Source: Paenibacillus albidus
GTDB taxonomy: Bacteria > Bacillota > Bacilli > Paenibacillales > Paenibacillaceae
Length of the DNA stretch: 64,000 nucleotides
NCBI RefSeq assembly: GCF_014644435.1
Contig: NZ_BMKR01000009.1
Location: 186,001-250,000 of the forward strand
Direction: 5' to 3'
Shown: piece after piece, positions 16,704-24,597 of the stretch
Position numbering within the stretch: position 1 is the stretch's first letter
How the letters are laid out: every line of letters begins with the position of its first letter
Program-made: the position numbers and the translations under genes
The notes under the pieces: model-generated
The model's input: only the letters and a program-made list of their open reading frames with translations
The model's database searches: none
Told to the model about the DNA's origin: nothing

Positions 16704-17221
16704 GGCAGCAGCCCTTCCATCAGATGAACCTTAATTTTTTTGGCTTTGGTGTCTACATCCAGCACAACCTCATTAATGACCGGAATAAGGATATCCGGGC
16801 CTGTGGCAGGTTTTACCACCCAGACGTCGTTCGCTCCCGGCTGCAATATTTCTTTAATGGTACCCAGAGGCTGTTCCGGGTTCTCCTCAGTAAAGACCTC
16901 ACAACCCACAATATGATGGAAATAATATTCGTTCTCCGGCAATTCCACCAAATCATCGCTTGGCACTTTAAGCAGGCTTCCCTTATACTTCTCGATTTGA
17001 TTGATATTTGTATATCCCTGAAGCTTCACGATATACATACCCTTATGTTCCCGGGAGGAGTCTACAATGACCTCGAATTTCGGGGCTCCGTCCGCAGGAA
17101 TGACCATCAGCTTTTTACCGGGAGCAAAACGCACCTCAGGAAAATCGGTATGCGACAATACTTTGATCTCCCCGCGGATTCCATGGGTATTCACCAGCTT
17201 GCCTACTGTCAGCTCTTCCAT
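16700..17221 (-). CDS. rimM: 16S rRNA processing protein RimM
   Basis: RimM helps mature the 30S head. The N-terminal beta-barrel begins [20 protein letters not shown] and contains the usual THGIRGE motif. A PRC-barrel domain follows with [15 protein letters not shown] and [15 protein letters not shown] chose the ATG 9 nt after GGAGG; an ATG three codons upstream touches that site. About 173 residues, normal. It lies between the KH protein and trmD in a Bacillus-like order. Confidence 0.95.
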   Translation of the reverse strand: MEELTVGKLVNTHGIRGEIKVLSHTDFPEVRFAPGKKLMVIPADGAPKFEVIVDSSREHKGMYIVKLQGYTNINQIEKYKGSLLKVPSDDLVELPENEYYFHHIVGCEVFTEENPEQPLGTIKEILQPGANDVWVVKPATGPDILIPVINEVVLDVDTKAKKIKVHLMEGLLP

Positions 17222-17264
17222 CACAATCATCCTCCTTCACAATCTTCTTCCTATATATTTCAAC

Positions 17265-17297
17265 AAAAAGGAGCCGGGATATACTATCCCTAGCCCC
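17265..17297 (-). terminator. terminator or attenuator between the KH-protein gene and rimM
   Basis: On the minus strand GGGGCTAGGGATA and TATCCCGGCTCC form a 12-bp stem with one mismatch and a tiny loop, followed by TTTTTG. It would reduce read-through from rpsP and the KH gene into rimM-trmD. Confidence 0.7.
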
Positions 17298-17312
17298 TCA
17301 ATGAACGCATTA

Positions 17313-17543
17313 TTAAGATAAAATATCTACGGTCACGCGTTTATCGCTCTTGACTGCTGCAGATGTGACTACTGTACGAAGCGCTTTGGCGATCCGCCCC
17401 TGCTTGCCGATGACTTTCCCTACATCCTCCGGATGCACAGAAAGTTCATAAACCGTCAGGTGATCCTTCTCCACGGTCCGTACCGCCACATCTTCTGGAT
17501 GATCCACTAAAGCCTTAGCAATAACTGCAACTAATTCTTCCAT
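17313..17543 (-). CDS. khpA: KH-domain RNA-binding protein (YlqC/KhpA)
   Basis: A 76-residue single KH domain. The signature GKVIGKQGRIAKALRTVV holds the GxxG loop (GKQG). The family (YlqC/KhpA) binds RNA and in several Gram-positives partners with KhpB in cell-division control. GAGGG lies 6 nt before the chosen ATG. It follows rpsP after about 22 bp. Confidence 0.93.
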   Translation of the reverse strand: MEELVAVIAKALVDHPEDVAVRTVEKDHLTVYELSVHPEDVGKVIGKQGRIAKALRTVVTSAAVKSDKRVTVDILS

Positions 17544-17565
17544 AGAGGACCCTCGCAATCAGTCA

Positions 17566-17838
17566 TTATTTCTGAAGCTTCAGCTCATGGAACTTCTTCA
17601 TCACGCCAGCTTTGGAAAGCAAGTTGCGGACGGTATCCGATGCTTGCGCACCTGTTTGAAGCCATTTAAGAGCTTTTTCTTCATCGATCTTTACTACTGC
17701 CGGTGTTTCAATCGGATTATAATAACCGATTTCCTCGATAAAACGACCGTCACGAGGGGACCGGGAATCGGAAACCACTACACGGTAGAAAGGCGCTTTA
17801 TGTGCACCCATTCTTTTCAGACGAATACGTACTGCCAC
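17566..17838 (-). CDS. rpsP: 30S ribosomal protein S16
   Basis: S16 (90 residues) begins [20 protein letters not shown], continues [20 protein letters not shown] and ends ELKLQK. The start is GTG after AAGGAGGTGA. The frame stays open 18 codons further upstream, but that stretch contains the ribosome binding site. It heads the rpsP-khpA-rimM-trmD group. Confidence 0.97.
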   Translation of the reverse strand: MAVRIRLKRMGAHKAPFYRVVVSDSRSPRDGRFIEEIGYYNPIETPAVVKIDEEKALKWLQTGAQASDTVRNLLSKAGVMKKFHELKLQK

Positions 17839-17878
17839 GAAATTCACCTCCTTAAAAAAGTATCGATCCCTCCCAAAC

Positions 17879-17955
17879 CCTCCCTTAGCCAAGGGAGGGC
17901 CCCAAAGGGCTCTGCCCTCTGGACACCCGCCAAGTGCAATTGGCGTGGGTGTTCA
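17879..17955. repeat. cluster of hairpins upstream of rpsP
   Basis: CCCTCCCTT / AAGGGAGGG is a perfect 9-bp hairpin with a 4-nt loop. A GGGC / GCCC pair and a larger stem (GACACCC...CCAA with TTGG...GGGTGTTC) follow within 80 bases. They lie in the ffh-rpsP gap, so a minus-strand transcript entering rpsP would carry them as leader structure. Confidence 0.5.
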
Positions 17956-18046
17956 GACTAGCGGGACTTGGGATGTTCTGGATTATGAGCGCTTATCGTC
18001 CCTTGCGGGACACGCTTAACTGCTGCGGTATCTATACAAGACCAGA

Positions 18047-18243
18047 GATGATCTGACGTTGTACTGTCGACCATCTTTAAGACCAAAAGCTAAATACCAG
18101 AGATGATCTGACGTTATACTGTCGATCATCTTTAAGACCAAAAGCCAAAGACCGGAAGATGATCTGACGTTATACTGTCGATCATCTTTAAGACCAATAG
18201 CCAAAGACCGGAAGATGATCTGACGTTGTACTGTCGATCATCG
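18047..18243. repeat. four tandem 55-56 bp repeats, each with an internal inverted repeat
   Basis: Units begin at 18047, 18102, 18158 and 18214. Each starts GATGATCTGACGTT, has ACTGTCGATCATC 16-29 bases in (GATGATC and GATCATC are inverted arms), and then a spacer such as TTTAAGACCAAAAGCC. The copies differ by only a few substitutions. They fill the space between ffh and rpsP and end ten bases from the ffh stop. Not CRISPR: spacers are also repeated. Confidence 0.9.
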
Positions 18244-18252
18244 TTTCCCCTT

Positions 18253-19638
18253 TTAGCGGAAAGGGAACTTCATCCCTTTGCCGCCAAGGCCCTTAAGCTG
18301 CTTCATCGCATTCTTGGCGCCTTTACCTCCGCCGCCGCCCATCATGCCGGAGAATTGCTTCATCATGCGGCGCATCTCATCGAATTGCTTGATGAGACGG
18401 TTAACCTCAGCGACTGAGGTACCACTGCCGAGGGCAATACGCTTGCGGCGGTTGTGGTTAATGATCTCGGGCTGCCGCTTCTCATTTTTGGTCATGGAAT
18501 GCACAATCGCTTCGACACGGCCCATCTGCTTGTCATCGACCTTCAGATCCTTCATGCCTTTGGCCTTGTTCATGCCAGGAAGCATATCGAGAATCTGATC
18601 GATCGGACCAAGCTTCTTCACCTGATCCATTTGTTCCAGGAAATCGTCGAACGTAAATTCTGCGTTGCGCATCTTGCGTTCCATTTCCTTGGCTTTGTCG
18701 GCATCAATGTTCATCTGGGCCTTCTCGATCAGCGACAACATGTCGCCCATGCCCAGAATCCGTGAAGCCATCCGCTCCGGATGGAAAGGCTCAAGCGCAT
18801 CGATCTTCTCGCCCAATGCAGCGAACTTGATCGGGCAGCCGGTGACAGCCTTGACGGACAACGCGGCACCACCACGAGTGTCACCATCAAGCTTGGTAAG
18901 TACAACGCCGGTAAGCTCAAGCTGCTTGTTGAAGCTGTCGGCCACATTGACGGCATCTTGACCAGTCATTGCATCGACTACCAGCAATACCTCATCAGGA
19001 GTAACCACACTGTGGATCTGTTTCAGCTCTTCCATCAGCTCTTCATCAATATGCAGCCGGCCTGCGGTATCGATAAGCACATAATCCAAACCGTTGTCCT
19101 TCGCGTGCTGGACACCTTGTCTGGCGATTTCCACCGGACTTACCTGATCCCCCAGCGAGAACACCGGCACTTTAATCTGTTCACCGAGTACCTGCAGCTG
19201 CTTGATGGCAGCCGGGCGATAAATATCGGCCGCTACCAGGAGCGGGCGATGATTGCCCTTCTGCAGCAGCTTAGCCAGCTTGCCTGAAGTGGTGGTCTTA
19301 CCAGCCCCCTGCAGACCGGTCATCATGATGACCGTCGGAGGCTTGTTCGACTTGGCCAGCTTTGCCTGGCTTCCGCCCATCAGCTCGGTCAATTCCTTAT
19401 TTACGATATCGATAATGACCATGCCGGGAGTGAAGCTGTCCATCACTTCTTTGCCCACGGACTTCTCTTTCACCTTGGACACGAAGTCCTTGACTACTTT
19501 GAAGTTAACGTCAGCTTCCAGAAGGGCCAGCCGCACTTCGCGCATGGCTTCGTTAACATCATCTTCCGATACCTTGCCCTTGCCGCGCAGCTTGCTGAAT
19601 ACATTCTGCAATCTACCGGTTAATCCTTCAAACGCCAT
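18253..19638 (-). CDS. ffh: signal recognition particle GTPase Ffh (SRP54)
   Basis: Ffh (461 residues) binds signal sequences and SRP RNA and docks with FtsY. An N-terminal helical domain is followed by the G domain with GLQGAGKTTTSGKLA, DTAGRLHIDEEL, TKLDGDTRGGAALSV, and by a Met-rich M domain with GSGTSVAEVNRLIKQF and MMGGGGG. It follows ylxM by 21 bp and is co-transcribed with it, as in other Firmicutes. Confidence 0.97.
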   Translation of the reverse strand: MAFEGLTGRLQNVFSKLRGKGKVSEDDVNEAMREVRLALLEADVNFKVVKDFVSKVKEKSVGKEVMDSFTPGMVIIDIVNKELTELMGGSQAKLAKSNKPPTVIMMTGLQGAGKTTTSGKLAKLLQKGNHRPLLVAADIYRPAAIKQLQVLGEQIKVPVFSLGDQVSPVEIARQGVQHAKDNGLDYVLIDTAGRLHIDEELMEELKQIHSVVTPDEVLLVVDAMTGQDAVNVADSFNKQLELTGVVLTKLDGDTRGGAALSVKAVTGCPIKFAALGEKIDALEPFHPERMASRILGMGDMLSLIEKAQMNIDADKAKEMERKMRNAEFTFDDFLEQMDQVKKLGPIDQILDMLPGMNKAKGMKDLKVDDKQMGRVEAIVHSMTKNEKRQPEIINHNRRKRIALGSGTSVAEVNRLIKQFDEMRRMMKQFSGMMGGGGGKGAKNAMKQLKGLGGKGMKFPFR

Positions 19639-19659
19639 ATGCAGTTTCCTCCCTTCATG

Positions 19660-20016
19660 CTACTCTAACCTCTGCAAACGATCCACAAGGTCCATGAACC
19701 GCTGTTTATATTGCTCAGGCAGCATCCCATCATCCGGCAGTCTGCGCAATTCTTCCAAATATCGATTCCGGTCTTCATGCTTCGCAAGCAAACCAAGCTT
19801 CTCTTCATAATTCTCCAGGACTTGTTCTGCCCGCTTAATATGCTCATATACGGCCTGGCGGCTGATTTCAAATTCAGCAGCAATTTCTCCCAGGGAGAAA
19901 TCATCATGGAAATAATATTTAAGGAACGTCTGCTGCTTATCGGTAAGCAGCCGTTCATAGAAAGCAAACAATAGATTAATCCGATTCGTCTTCTCGAGCC
20001 TATTCTCCTGACTCAT
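19660..20016 (-). CDS. ylxM: YlxM, SRP-associated helix-turn-helix protein
   Basis: A 118-residue protein with a sigma-like helix-turn-helix (FSLGEIAAEFEISRQAVYEHI). YlxM homologues modulate the SRP pathway, and the gene is nearly always upstream of ffh. I chose the ATG following GGGAGTG; a GTG three codons upstream is inside that site. Confidence 0.94.
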   Translation of the reverse strand: MSQENRLEKTNRINLLFAFYERLLTDKQQTFLKYYFHDDFSLGEIAAEFEISRQAVYEHIKRAEQVLENYEEKLGLLAKHEDRNRYLEELRRLPDDGMLPEQYKQRFMDLVDRLQRLE

Positions 20017-20133
20017 TAAGGGCACTCCCTTTCGTCAAGGAAAAACACTTTACAGCTTCACAACGTCCCTTATGATACCTAAAACAAAGAAAGATGTCAA
20101 GCCTTTTTACTTGTCATCTTAATCTTTGTTAAA

Positions 20134-20781
20134 TCATTGGATAGGGAGTACATAGATCAGTACAGCAAAGAAGTGAACTGCGGTGCCGGCCAGGACAAAA
20201 AGATGCCATATTGCATGGTGGTAAGGGAAAGCCCTCCATACATAAAAAACAGTACCCAGCGTATACAGCAATCCGCCGATCAGCAGCATCGTCATTCCTC
20301 CGCCATCCATTACAGCAGAGAGCGGTTTCCAGGCGATTACGACCATCCAGCCCATGGCGATATAGAAAACTGTGGACATGTACAGAAACTTTTTGACAAA
20401 AAACGCCTTGAAAAAGATACCGAACACCGCCACTCCCCAGGCAATGCCAAACAAGGTCCAGCCCAAGGTTCCCCGGATAGCTACGAGCATTAGGGGCGTG
20501 TAAGTACCTGCAATAAACAAATAGATGGAGGAATGATCCAGAAATTCAAAGAAATCCTTCGCCTTTCCCTCTCTGAGACTATGCACGAGCGTGGAGTTGA
20601 GATACAGAATCAGCATCGTGGCTCCATAGATCGAGAAGCTTACCACATGCCAAGCCGTGCCGTTCTGACTGGCATACATCACAAGCAGCACAAGCGCAGC
20701 TACACTCAGTACAGCTCCGATTCCATGTGTAACCGCATTGGCTACCTCTTCCTTACGACTGTAAGTATGTGTATTCGCCAT
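20134..20781 (-). CDS. hemolysin III family (PAQR-like) seven-helix membrane protein
   Basis: A 215-residue integral membrane protein with about seven hydrophobic segments. Motifs of the HlyIII/PAQR superfamily are present: NAVTHGIGA, LDHSSIYLFIAGTYTP and the C-terminal HHAIWHLFVLAGTAVHFFA, whose histidines with the Asp of LDHS bind zinc in relatives. Proposed to be hydrolases acting on lipids; the bacterial role is unclear despite the name. AAGGA precedes the ATG. Confidence 0.88.
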   Translation of the reverse strand: MANTHTYSRKEEVANAVTHGIGAVLSVAALVLLVMYASQNGTAWHVVSFSIYGATMLILYLNSTLVHSLREGKAKDFFEFLDHSSIYLFIAGTYTPLMLVAIRGTLGWTLFGIAWGVAVFGIFFKAFFVKKFLYMSTVFYIAMGWMVVIAWKPLSAVMDGGGMTMLLIGGLLYTLGTVFYVWRAFPYHHAIWHLFVLAGTAVHFFAVLIYVLPIQ

Positions 20782-20872
20782 ATCCTATCCTTCCGTATTG
20801 CCTTTTCTTTCATTATATCCTGTTCATGCGTTCTCTTCCACTCAGCGGACGTTGTTCATCCTGAAGCTTAAC

Positions 20873-22390
20873 CTACAATTTATATAGTTCTGTATATTTT
20901 GCTTCCAGGTAATCCGCCAGATAATCCGGGTTCAGCGGTTCCCCGGTCACCTGCTCGATGATCTGCGAAGGCGTAAGGCTTTGGCCGTGACGGTAAATTT
21001 TGTCCGTTAGCCATTCCTTGATCGGAAGAAGGTTCCCAGCGGCGATGAGATTCTCAAGTTCAGGCAACTCCTTACGCAGTGTATTCAGAATTTGGGCCGC
21101 ATACATGTTCCCCAGGGAATAGGAGGCAAAATAGCCGAAGTCTCCGCCGGACCAATGCACATCCTGAAGCACCCCAAGCCCGTCTGATGGCGGTGTGATC
21201 CCCAAATACTCCTGATACTTGGCATTCCACACCTGAGGCAGCTCCTTGACGGTCAATCCTTCATTAAAAATCAGCTTCTCGATCTCATACCGTACAATAA
21301 TATGTAGATTATAGGTCAATTCATCGGCCTCAATGCGGATAAACGAATTGGCTACACTATTAATCGCCCGGTAGAAGTCCTCGACCTGCACATCTGCAAG
21401 CTGCACCGGAAAATGCTGCTGAAGATCGCCATAATAACGTTCCCAGAAGGCACGGCTGCGCCCGATCATATTCTCCCAGAGCCGGGACTGGGATTCATGG
21501 ATTCCCATGGATGCCCCTTGCGCCAGCGGGGTGCCGACAAGCTTTTTGTCGATATTCTGTTCATACAGCGCGTGTCCCCCTTCGTGCAGGGAACTGAATA
21601 CGGAGCTGGTTACGTTATCCAGCAGGTAATTGGTAGTGATGCGTACATCACCGGGATTCAGTCCCGTAGCAAAAGGATGCACACTTTCATCCAGACGCCC
21701 TGCCTCAAAGTCGTATCCCATCTGTTCCAGGATGAACAAGCCGAATTTCTCCTGCTGCTCCTTTTCAAAGATCTGGTTCAAAAAACCGGTATCCGGCTTG
21801 TTGGGCGAAGCGGCAATGGCTTCAACCAGCGGAACCAGGCGGCTGCGCAGACGGCTGAAGACCTCATCCACCTTTTCTACCGTCAGATCCGGCTCATACA
21901 TATCCAGCAGCGTATCATATCTGGTGCCTTTGACGCCCCAATAATCAATGAACTCCTGTTTGAAGGCTACGATTTTGCTTAGAAACGGCTCGAATGAGGC
22001 AAAATCGCTTTTCTCCTTCGCTTCCTCCCACATCGTTTCGGAATGGGCCGCGAGGACAGCGTACTCCTCATATCTTTTGGACGGAATGCTCTTGCTGCGT
22101 TCGTATTCCTTACGGCAATCCTTTACGATTTTGTTCTGAACCTCCGACAATTGGCTGCCGACATCCGGACGGCTGAAATATTCGGTGAACGCCCCCATCT
22201 CAGATGAGGTCTCCAGTCTGAACAATTCCCCGCTGAGCATGCCGATGGTCCCCGACCGGACCTCTGCTCCCTTGCGCGGCGCACCGGTGCGCAGATCCCA
22301 ATGCAGCAGCCCAATCGCCTCGCCGTAACCGCTGATTTTGGACAATAATTCGCTGAATTTCTCCCATTCTTCCCGTACATGCTGTTCCAT
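20873..22390 (-). CDS. M32 family (Taq) metallocarboxypeptidase
   Basis: A 505-residue cytoplasmic zinc carboxypeptidase. The HExxH-type site is LHEGGHALYEQ, the family stretches ESQSRLWENMIGRS and GDVRITTNY are present, and IRIEADELTYNLHII carries a conserved acidic and histidine set. It removes C-terminal residues from peptides. AGCAGGTG lies 7 nt upstream of the ATG. Single gene, divergent from the following HesB-like gene. Confidence 0.93.
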   Translation of the reverse strand: MEQHVREEWEKFSELLSKISGYGEAIGLLHWDLRTGAPRKGAEVRSGTIGMLSGELFRLETSSEMGAFTEYFSRPDVGSQLSEVQNKIVKDCRKEYERSKSIPSKRYEEYAVLAAHSETMWEEAKEKSDFASFEPFLSKIVAFKQEFIDYWGVKGTRYDTLLDMYEPDLTVEKVDEVFSRLRSRLVPLVEAIAASPNKPDTGFLNQIFEKEQQEKFGLFILEQMGYDFEAGRLDESVHPFATGLNPGDVRITTNYLLDNVTSSVFSSLHEGGHALYEQNIDKKLVGTPLAQGASMGIHESQSRLWENMIGRSRAFWERYYGDLQQHFPVQLADVQVEDFYRAINSVANSFIRIEADELTYNLHIIVRYEIEKLIFNEGLTVKELPQVWNAKYQEYLGITPPSDGLGVLQDVHWSGGDFGYFASYSLGNMYAAQILNTLRKELPELENLIAAGNLLPIKEWLTDKIYRHGQSLTPSQIIEQVTGEPLNPDYLADYLEAKYTELYKL

Positions 22391-22516
22391 CGTAGAACAC
22401 CTGCTTTCTTTGTTTTGCCAACTCCTCTTGATGATACTTTTTTAAATCCGTATAATCAACTTCAGAGCATTGTCTCTTGAATTTGAAGTAAATCAGTTAA
22501 AGGAGCGTGAACAGGC

Positions 22517-22882
22517 ATGAATATTCAAGTCACCCCTCTCGCCGTCAGGAAATTATCAGAAAGGCTTGGAGATCAGCTGGGAATTTTCAAGCTCTTTTAT
22601 GATACGGAAGGCTGCGGCTGCGACGGAATCAATGTGCTGCTGATCGTTGATCAGGCGGAGCATGGCGATACTCCGGTTGAGACGGGCTCCGTGCCGATGG
22701 TGGTCAGCCGCCAGCAAGAGATCTTTTATGAAGAAACCATGCGTCTGGATGCAGACGAACGAATGTCCTCCTTCAAGCTGGACAGCCATTCACAGATATA
22801 TGGCAAGAACATTCTCGTCAGAGACGTCAGGAGCGGGAGCGTTATCCCGGCAGAAACAGCCGTTTGCAGCGTTCTGAATTAA
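22517..22882 (+). CDS. HesB/YadR-like (YqkB type) iron-sulfur scaffold-fold protein
   Basis: A 121-residue protein with the HesB/IscA fold (LAVRKLSERLGDQLG, LFYDTEGCGCDGINVLLIV). Classical A-type carriers have three cysteines; here a CGC pair occurs early and one Cys (VCSVLN) at the end, the pattern of the Firmicutes YqkB group rather than IscA. Iron or Fe-S handling is therefore only inferred. AAAGGAG precedes the ATG. A carbonic anhydrase gene follows after 28 bp. Confidence 0.8.
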   Translation: MNIQVTPLAVRKLSERLGDQLGIFKLFYDTEGCGCDGINVLLIVDQAEHGDTPVETGSVPMVVSRQQEIFYEETMRLDADERMSSFKLDSHSQIYGKNILVRDVRSGSVIPAETAVCSVLN

Positions 22883-22910
22883 TCGATAATTTGAAGGAGG
22901 AAACCTATTC

Positions 22911-23477
22911 ATGAGTCAAGTATCGGAAATTATGAAATTCAATCAAAGTTTTGTGGAGCAAAAGGAATACGAAGCCTATTTAACCAGCCGCTACCCGGAC
23001 AAAAAAATGTTGATCATTACCTGTATGGATACGCGTTTGGTTGAGCTTCTGCCCAAAGCGATGAACTTCAAGAACGGCGATGTCAAAATCATTAAAAATG
23101 CCGGTGCTGTCATCTCCCAGCCATTTGGCAGTGTTATGCGGAGTGTGATGGTCGCACTGTATGCGCTGGATGCGGACGAAGTCATTGTAGTAGGACATCA
23201 TGACTGCGGCATGGCTTCCTTGAACTCCGATAAAATGATACAGTCGATCAAAGACCGCGGCGTTTCGGAAGAAGTCCTGTCGACGCTGGAGAATTCCGGG
23301 ATTAAGCTGACCAAGTGGCTGCGCGGCTTTGATAATATCACCGAAGGTGTAATCCGCTCTGTCGAGCTGATCAAACGCCATCCCCTATTACCTCCCAACG
23401 TACCGGTTCACGGTATGGTCATTGACCCCTCGACCGGAGCCCTTGAGTTAGTGGCAGACGGATACAAGGTGCAATAG
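22911..23477 (+). CDS. beta-class carbonic anhydrase
   Basis: A 188-residue zinc enzyme that interconverts CO2 and bicarbonate. Zinc ligands are visible as Cys and the Asp-Arg dyad in ITCMDTRLVELLP and the His-Cys pair in VVGHHDCGMASL. It belongs to the short bacterial beta group like Bacillus YtiB. GAAGGAGG precedes the ATG at 10 nt. Close spacing suggests co-transcription with the HesB-like gene. Confidence 0.92.
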   Translation: MSQVSEIMKFNQSFVEQKEYEAYLTSRYPDKKMLIITCMDTRLVELLPKAMNFKNGDVKIIKNAGAVISQPFGSVMRSVMVALYALDADEVIVVGHHDCGMASLNSDKMIQSIKDRGVSEEVLSTLENSGIKLTKWLRGFDNITEGVIRSVELIKRHPLLPPNVPVHGMVIDPSTGALELVADGYKVQ

Positions 23478-23514
23478 AACTAAATATTAAAATTTGGATA
23501 TTCAAAAAATGAAA

Positions 23515-23561
23515 CCTCCTAGCGTGTGCATGCGTATTACCGGGCATAAACCACTAGGAGG
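23515..23561 (+). promoter_or_regulatory. hairpin that would hide the ribosome binding site of the next gene
   Basis: CCTCCTAG (23515-23522) is exactly complementary to CTAGGAGG (23554-23561), which contains the GGAGG Shine-Dalgarno sequence of the gene starting at 23575. The 31-nt loop could be opened by a ligand, temperature or translation. It could also act as a weak terminator of the carbonic anhydrase transcript, but no T run follows. Confidence 0.45.
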
Positions 23562-23574
23562 GTATTTGACTTAA

Positions 23575-24015
23575 ATGAAACCAATGAAACGTGTATTGAT
23601 GATTGTCATGGCCTTCACCCTTTTCTTTGCGGTAACGGCACCCGATTTCGCCGATGCCCGGCGCGGCGGATTCAAGTCCGGAACGCGCAGCTTTACGACT
23701 ACACCCAAAAAAGCAACAACCAATAATAATGTGAAACAAAGCGATAGCACCAAAGGTACTGCCGGATCCACAGCTGGAACCGTGAATTCCAAACGCGGAT
23801 TCTTCAGCGGCGGCAGTCTCCTCAAAGGCATGATGATCGGCGGACTCGCCGGCCTGTTGTTCGGCAGTATGTTCGCCGGCATGGGTGCCCTGGGAAGCTT
23901 CCTCGGTTTTGTTGTCAATATGCTGGCTATTTATCTGGTAGTTGTCCTCGCCATGTCGTTCTTCCGCCGCAGAAAAGAACGCCGCAGACTAGAAGAACAG
24001 CATAACCGTTACTAA
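23575..24015 (+). CDS. secreted/membrane protein, Tim44-like small Gly-rich type
   Basis: A 146-residue protein with a signal peptide (LMIVMAFTLFFAVTAPDFADA), a Thr/Ser/Lys-rich linker, a Gly-rich segment GGSLLKGMMIGGLAGLLFGS that resembles Tim44-like bacterial membrane proteins, one or two membrane helices (GFVVNMLAIYLVVVLAMSFF) and a strongly basic tail. GGAGG lies 13 nt before the ATG; a second ATG three codons in is also possible. The stop overlaps the next ATG (TAATG), so the pair is coupled. Confidence 0.7.
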   Translation: MKPMKRVLMIVMAFTLFFAVTAPDFADARRGGFKSGTRSFTTTPKKATTNNNVKQSDSTKGTAGSTAGTVNSKRGFFSGGSLLKGMMIGGLAGLLFGSMFAGMGALGSFLGFVVNMLAIYLVVVLAMSFFRRRKERRRLEEQHNRY

Positions 24016-24302
24016 TGCCAGCTACCATTCTTAGCATGGATGAGATCATCAATGCGATCTGCCTGCATATGGCTGAGCGCAAAGCGGTGCGCGTGGCCGA
24101 TGTCCAGGTAGAGCTTAGCTGGGAGGAAGACACTGGCTATACTGCAGAGGTCTGGATTCAAGGCCGCAGCCAGTATCTGGTAGAGTCGAACATGATCGAA
24201 GCTGTGTTACGGTACGTTCACAGCGAGTATGGCATCCGCGCTTACCGTGAGGATGTAAGGCTTGAGCTTGATGAGGAAATTACGGCCATTGTCAATACGT
24301 AA
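24015..24302 (+). CDS. DUF2653/YxcD family protein
   Basis: A 95-residue acidic protein (ILSMDEIINAICLHMAERKA, VQVELSWEEDTGYTAEVWI, LVESNMIEAVLRYV) matching the small YxcD-like family of Bacillales. Function unknown. Translationally coupled to the upstream membrane protein and followed by a strong terminator. Confidence 0.75.
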   Translation: MPATILSMDEIINAICLHMAERKAVRVADVQVELSWEEDTGYTAEVWIQGRSQYLVESNMIEAVLRYVHSEYGIRAYREDVRLELDEEITAIVNT

Positions 24303-24308
24303 GGAATC

Positions 24309-24349
24309 AAAGACCACCCAAGAGAAGCAGTCTCTTGGGTGGTCTTTTT
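24309..24349. terminator. strong bidirectional terminator
   Basis: Perfect 17-bp stem starting AAAGACCACCC with a 5-nt loop, flanked by TTTTTG on plus. It separates the plus-strand genes from the convergent mannanase gene. Confidence 0.93.
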
Positions 24350-24378
24350 GACTTTTGCCCGTTATTTACTATGCTGCC

Positions 24379-24597
24379 TTATTCGTCTGCCGACACCCTA
24401 ACATTATCCAAATAGAGGGTTGCCGTACCACTTCCGCCGGGTACAGGAACTACTTTGAATCCAATAGCTTTAATGTCACTAACCGAAGCGAGTTGCTCCA
24501 GTGATAAAGACACGGCAGTGAAGCCATTAGCAGAATCCAAATAGGTCCTTATCCTGCCAAGTCCATCCGGAACCTGTCTTGACGTACAGGTATACAT
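24379..24597 (-). CDS. C-terminal fragment of the mannanase (out of frame)
   Basis: A frame whose first 18 codons overlap the end of the preceding one. From YLDSANGFTAVSLSLEQL on, it supplies the missing last strands of a carbohydrate-binding jelly roll, ending GTATLYLDNVRVSADE. Not a separate gene: no ribosome binding site precedes it. Confidence 0.6.
   Translation of the reverse strand: MYTCTSRQVPDGLGRIRTYLDSANGFTAVSLSLEQLASVSDIKAIGFKVVPVPGGSGTATLYLDNVRVSADE

Noticed and set aside
18047..18243. CRISPR array
   Set aside because: Only four units, the spacers are repeated as well, no cas genes are present, and the units are contiguous tandem copies.
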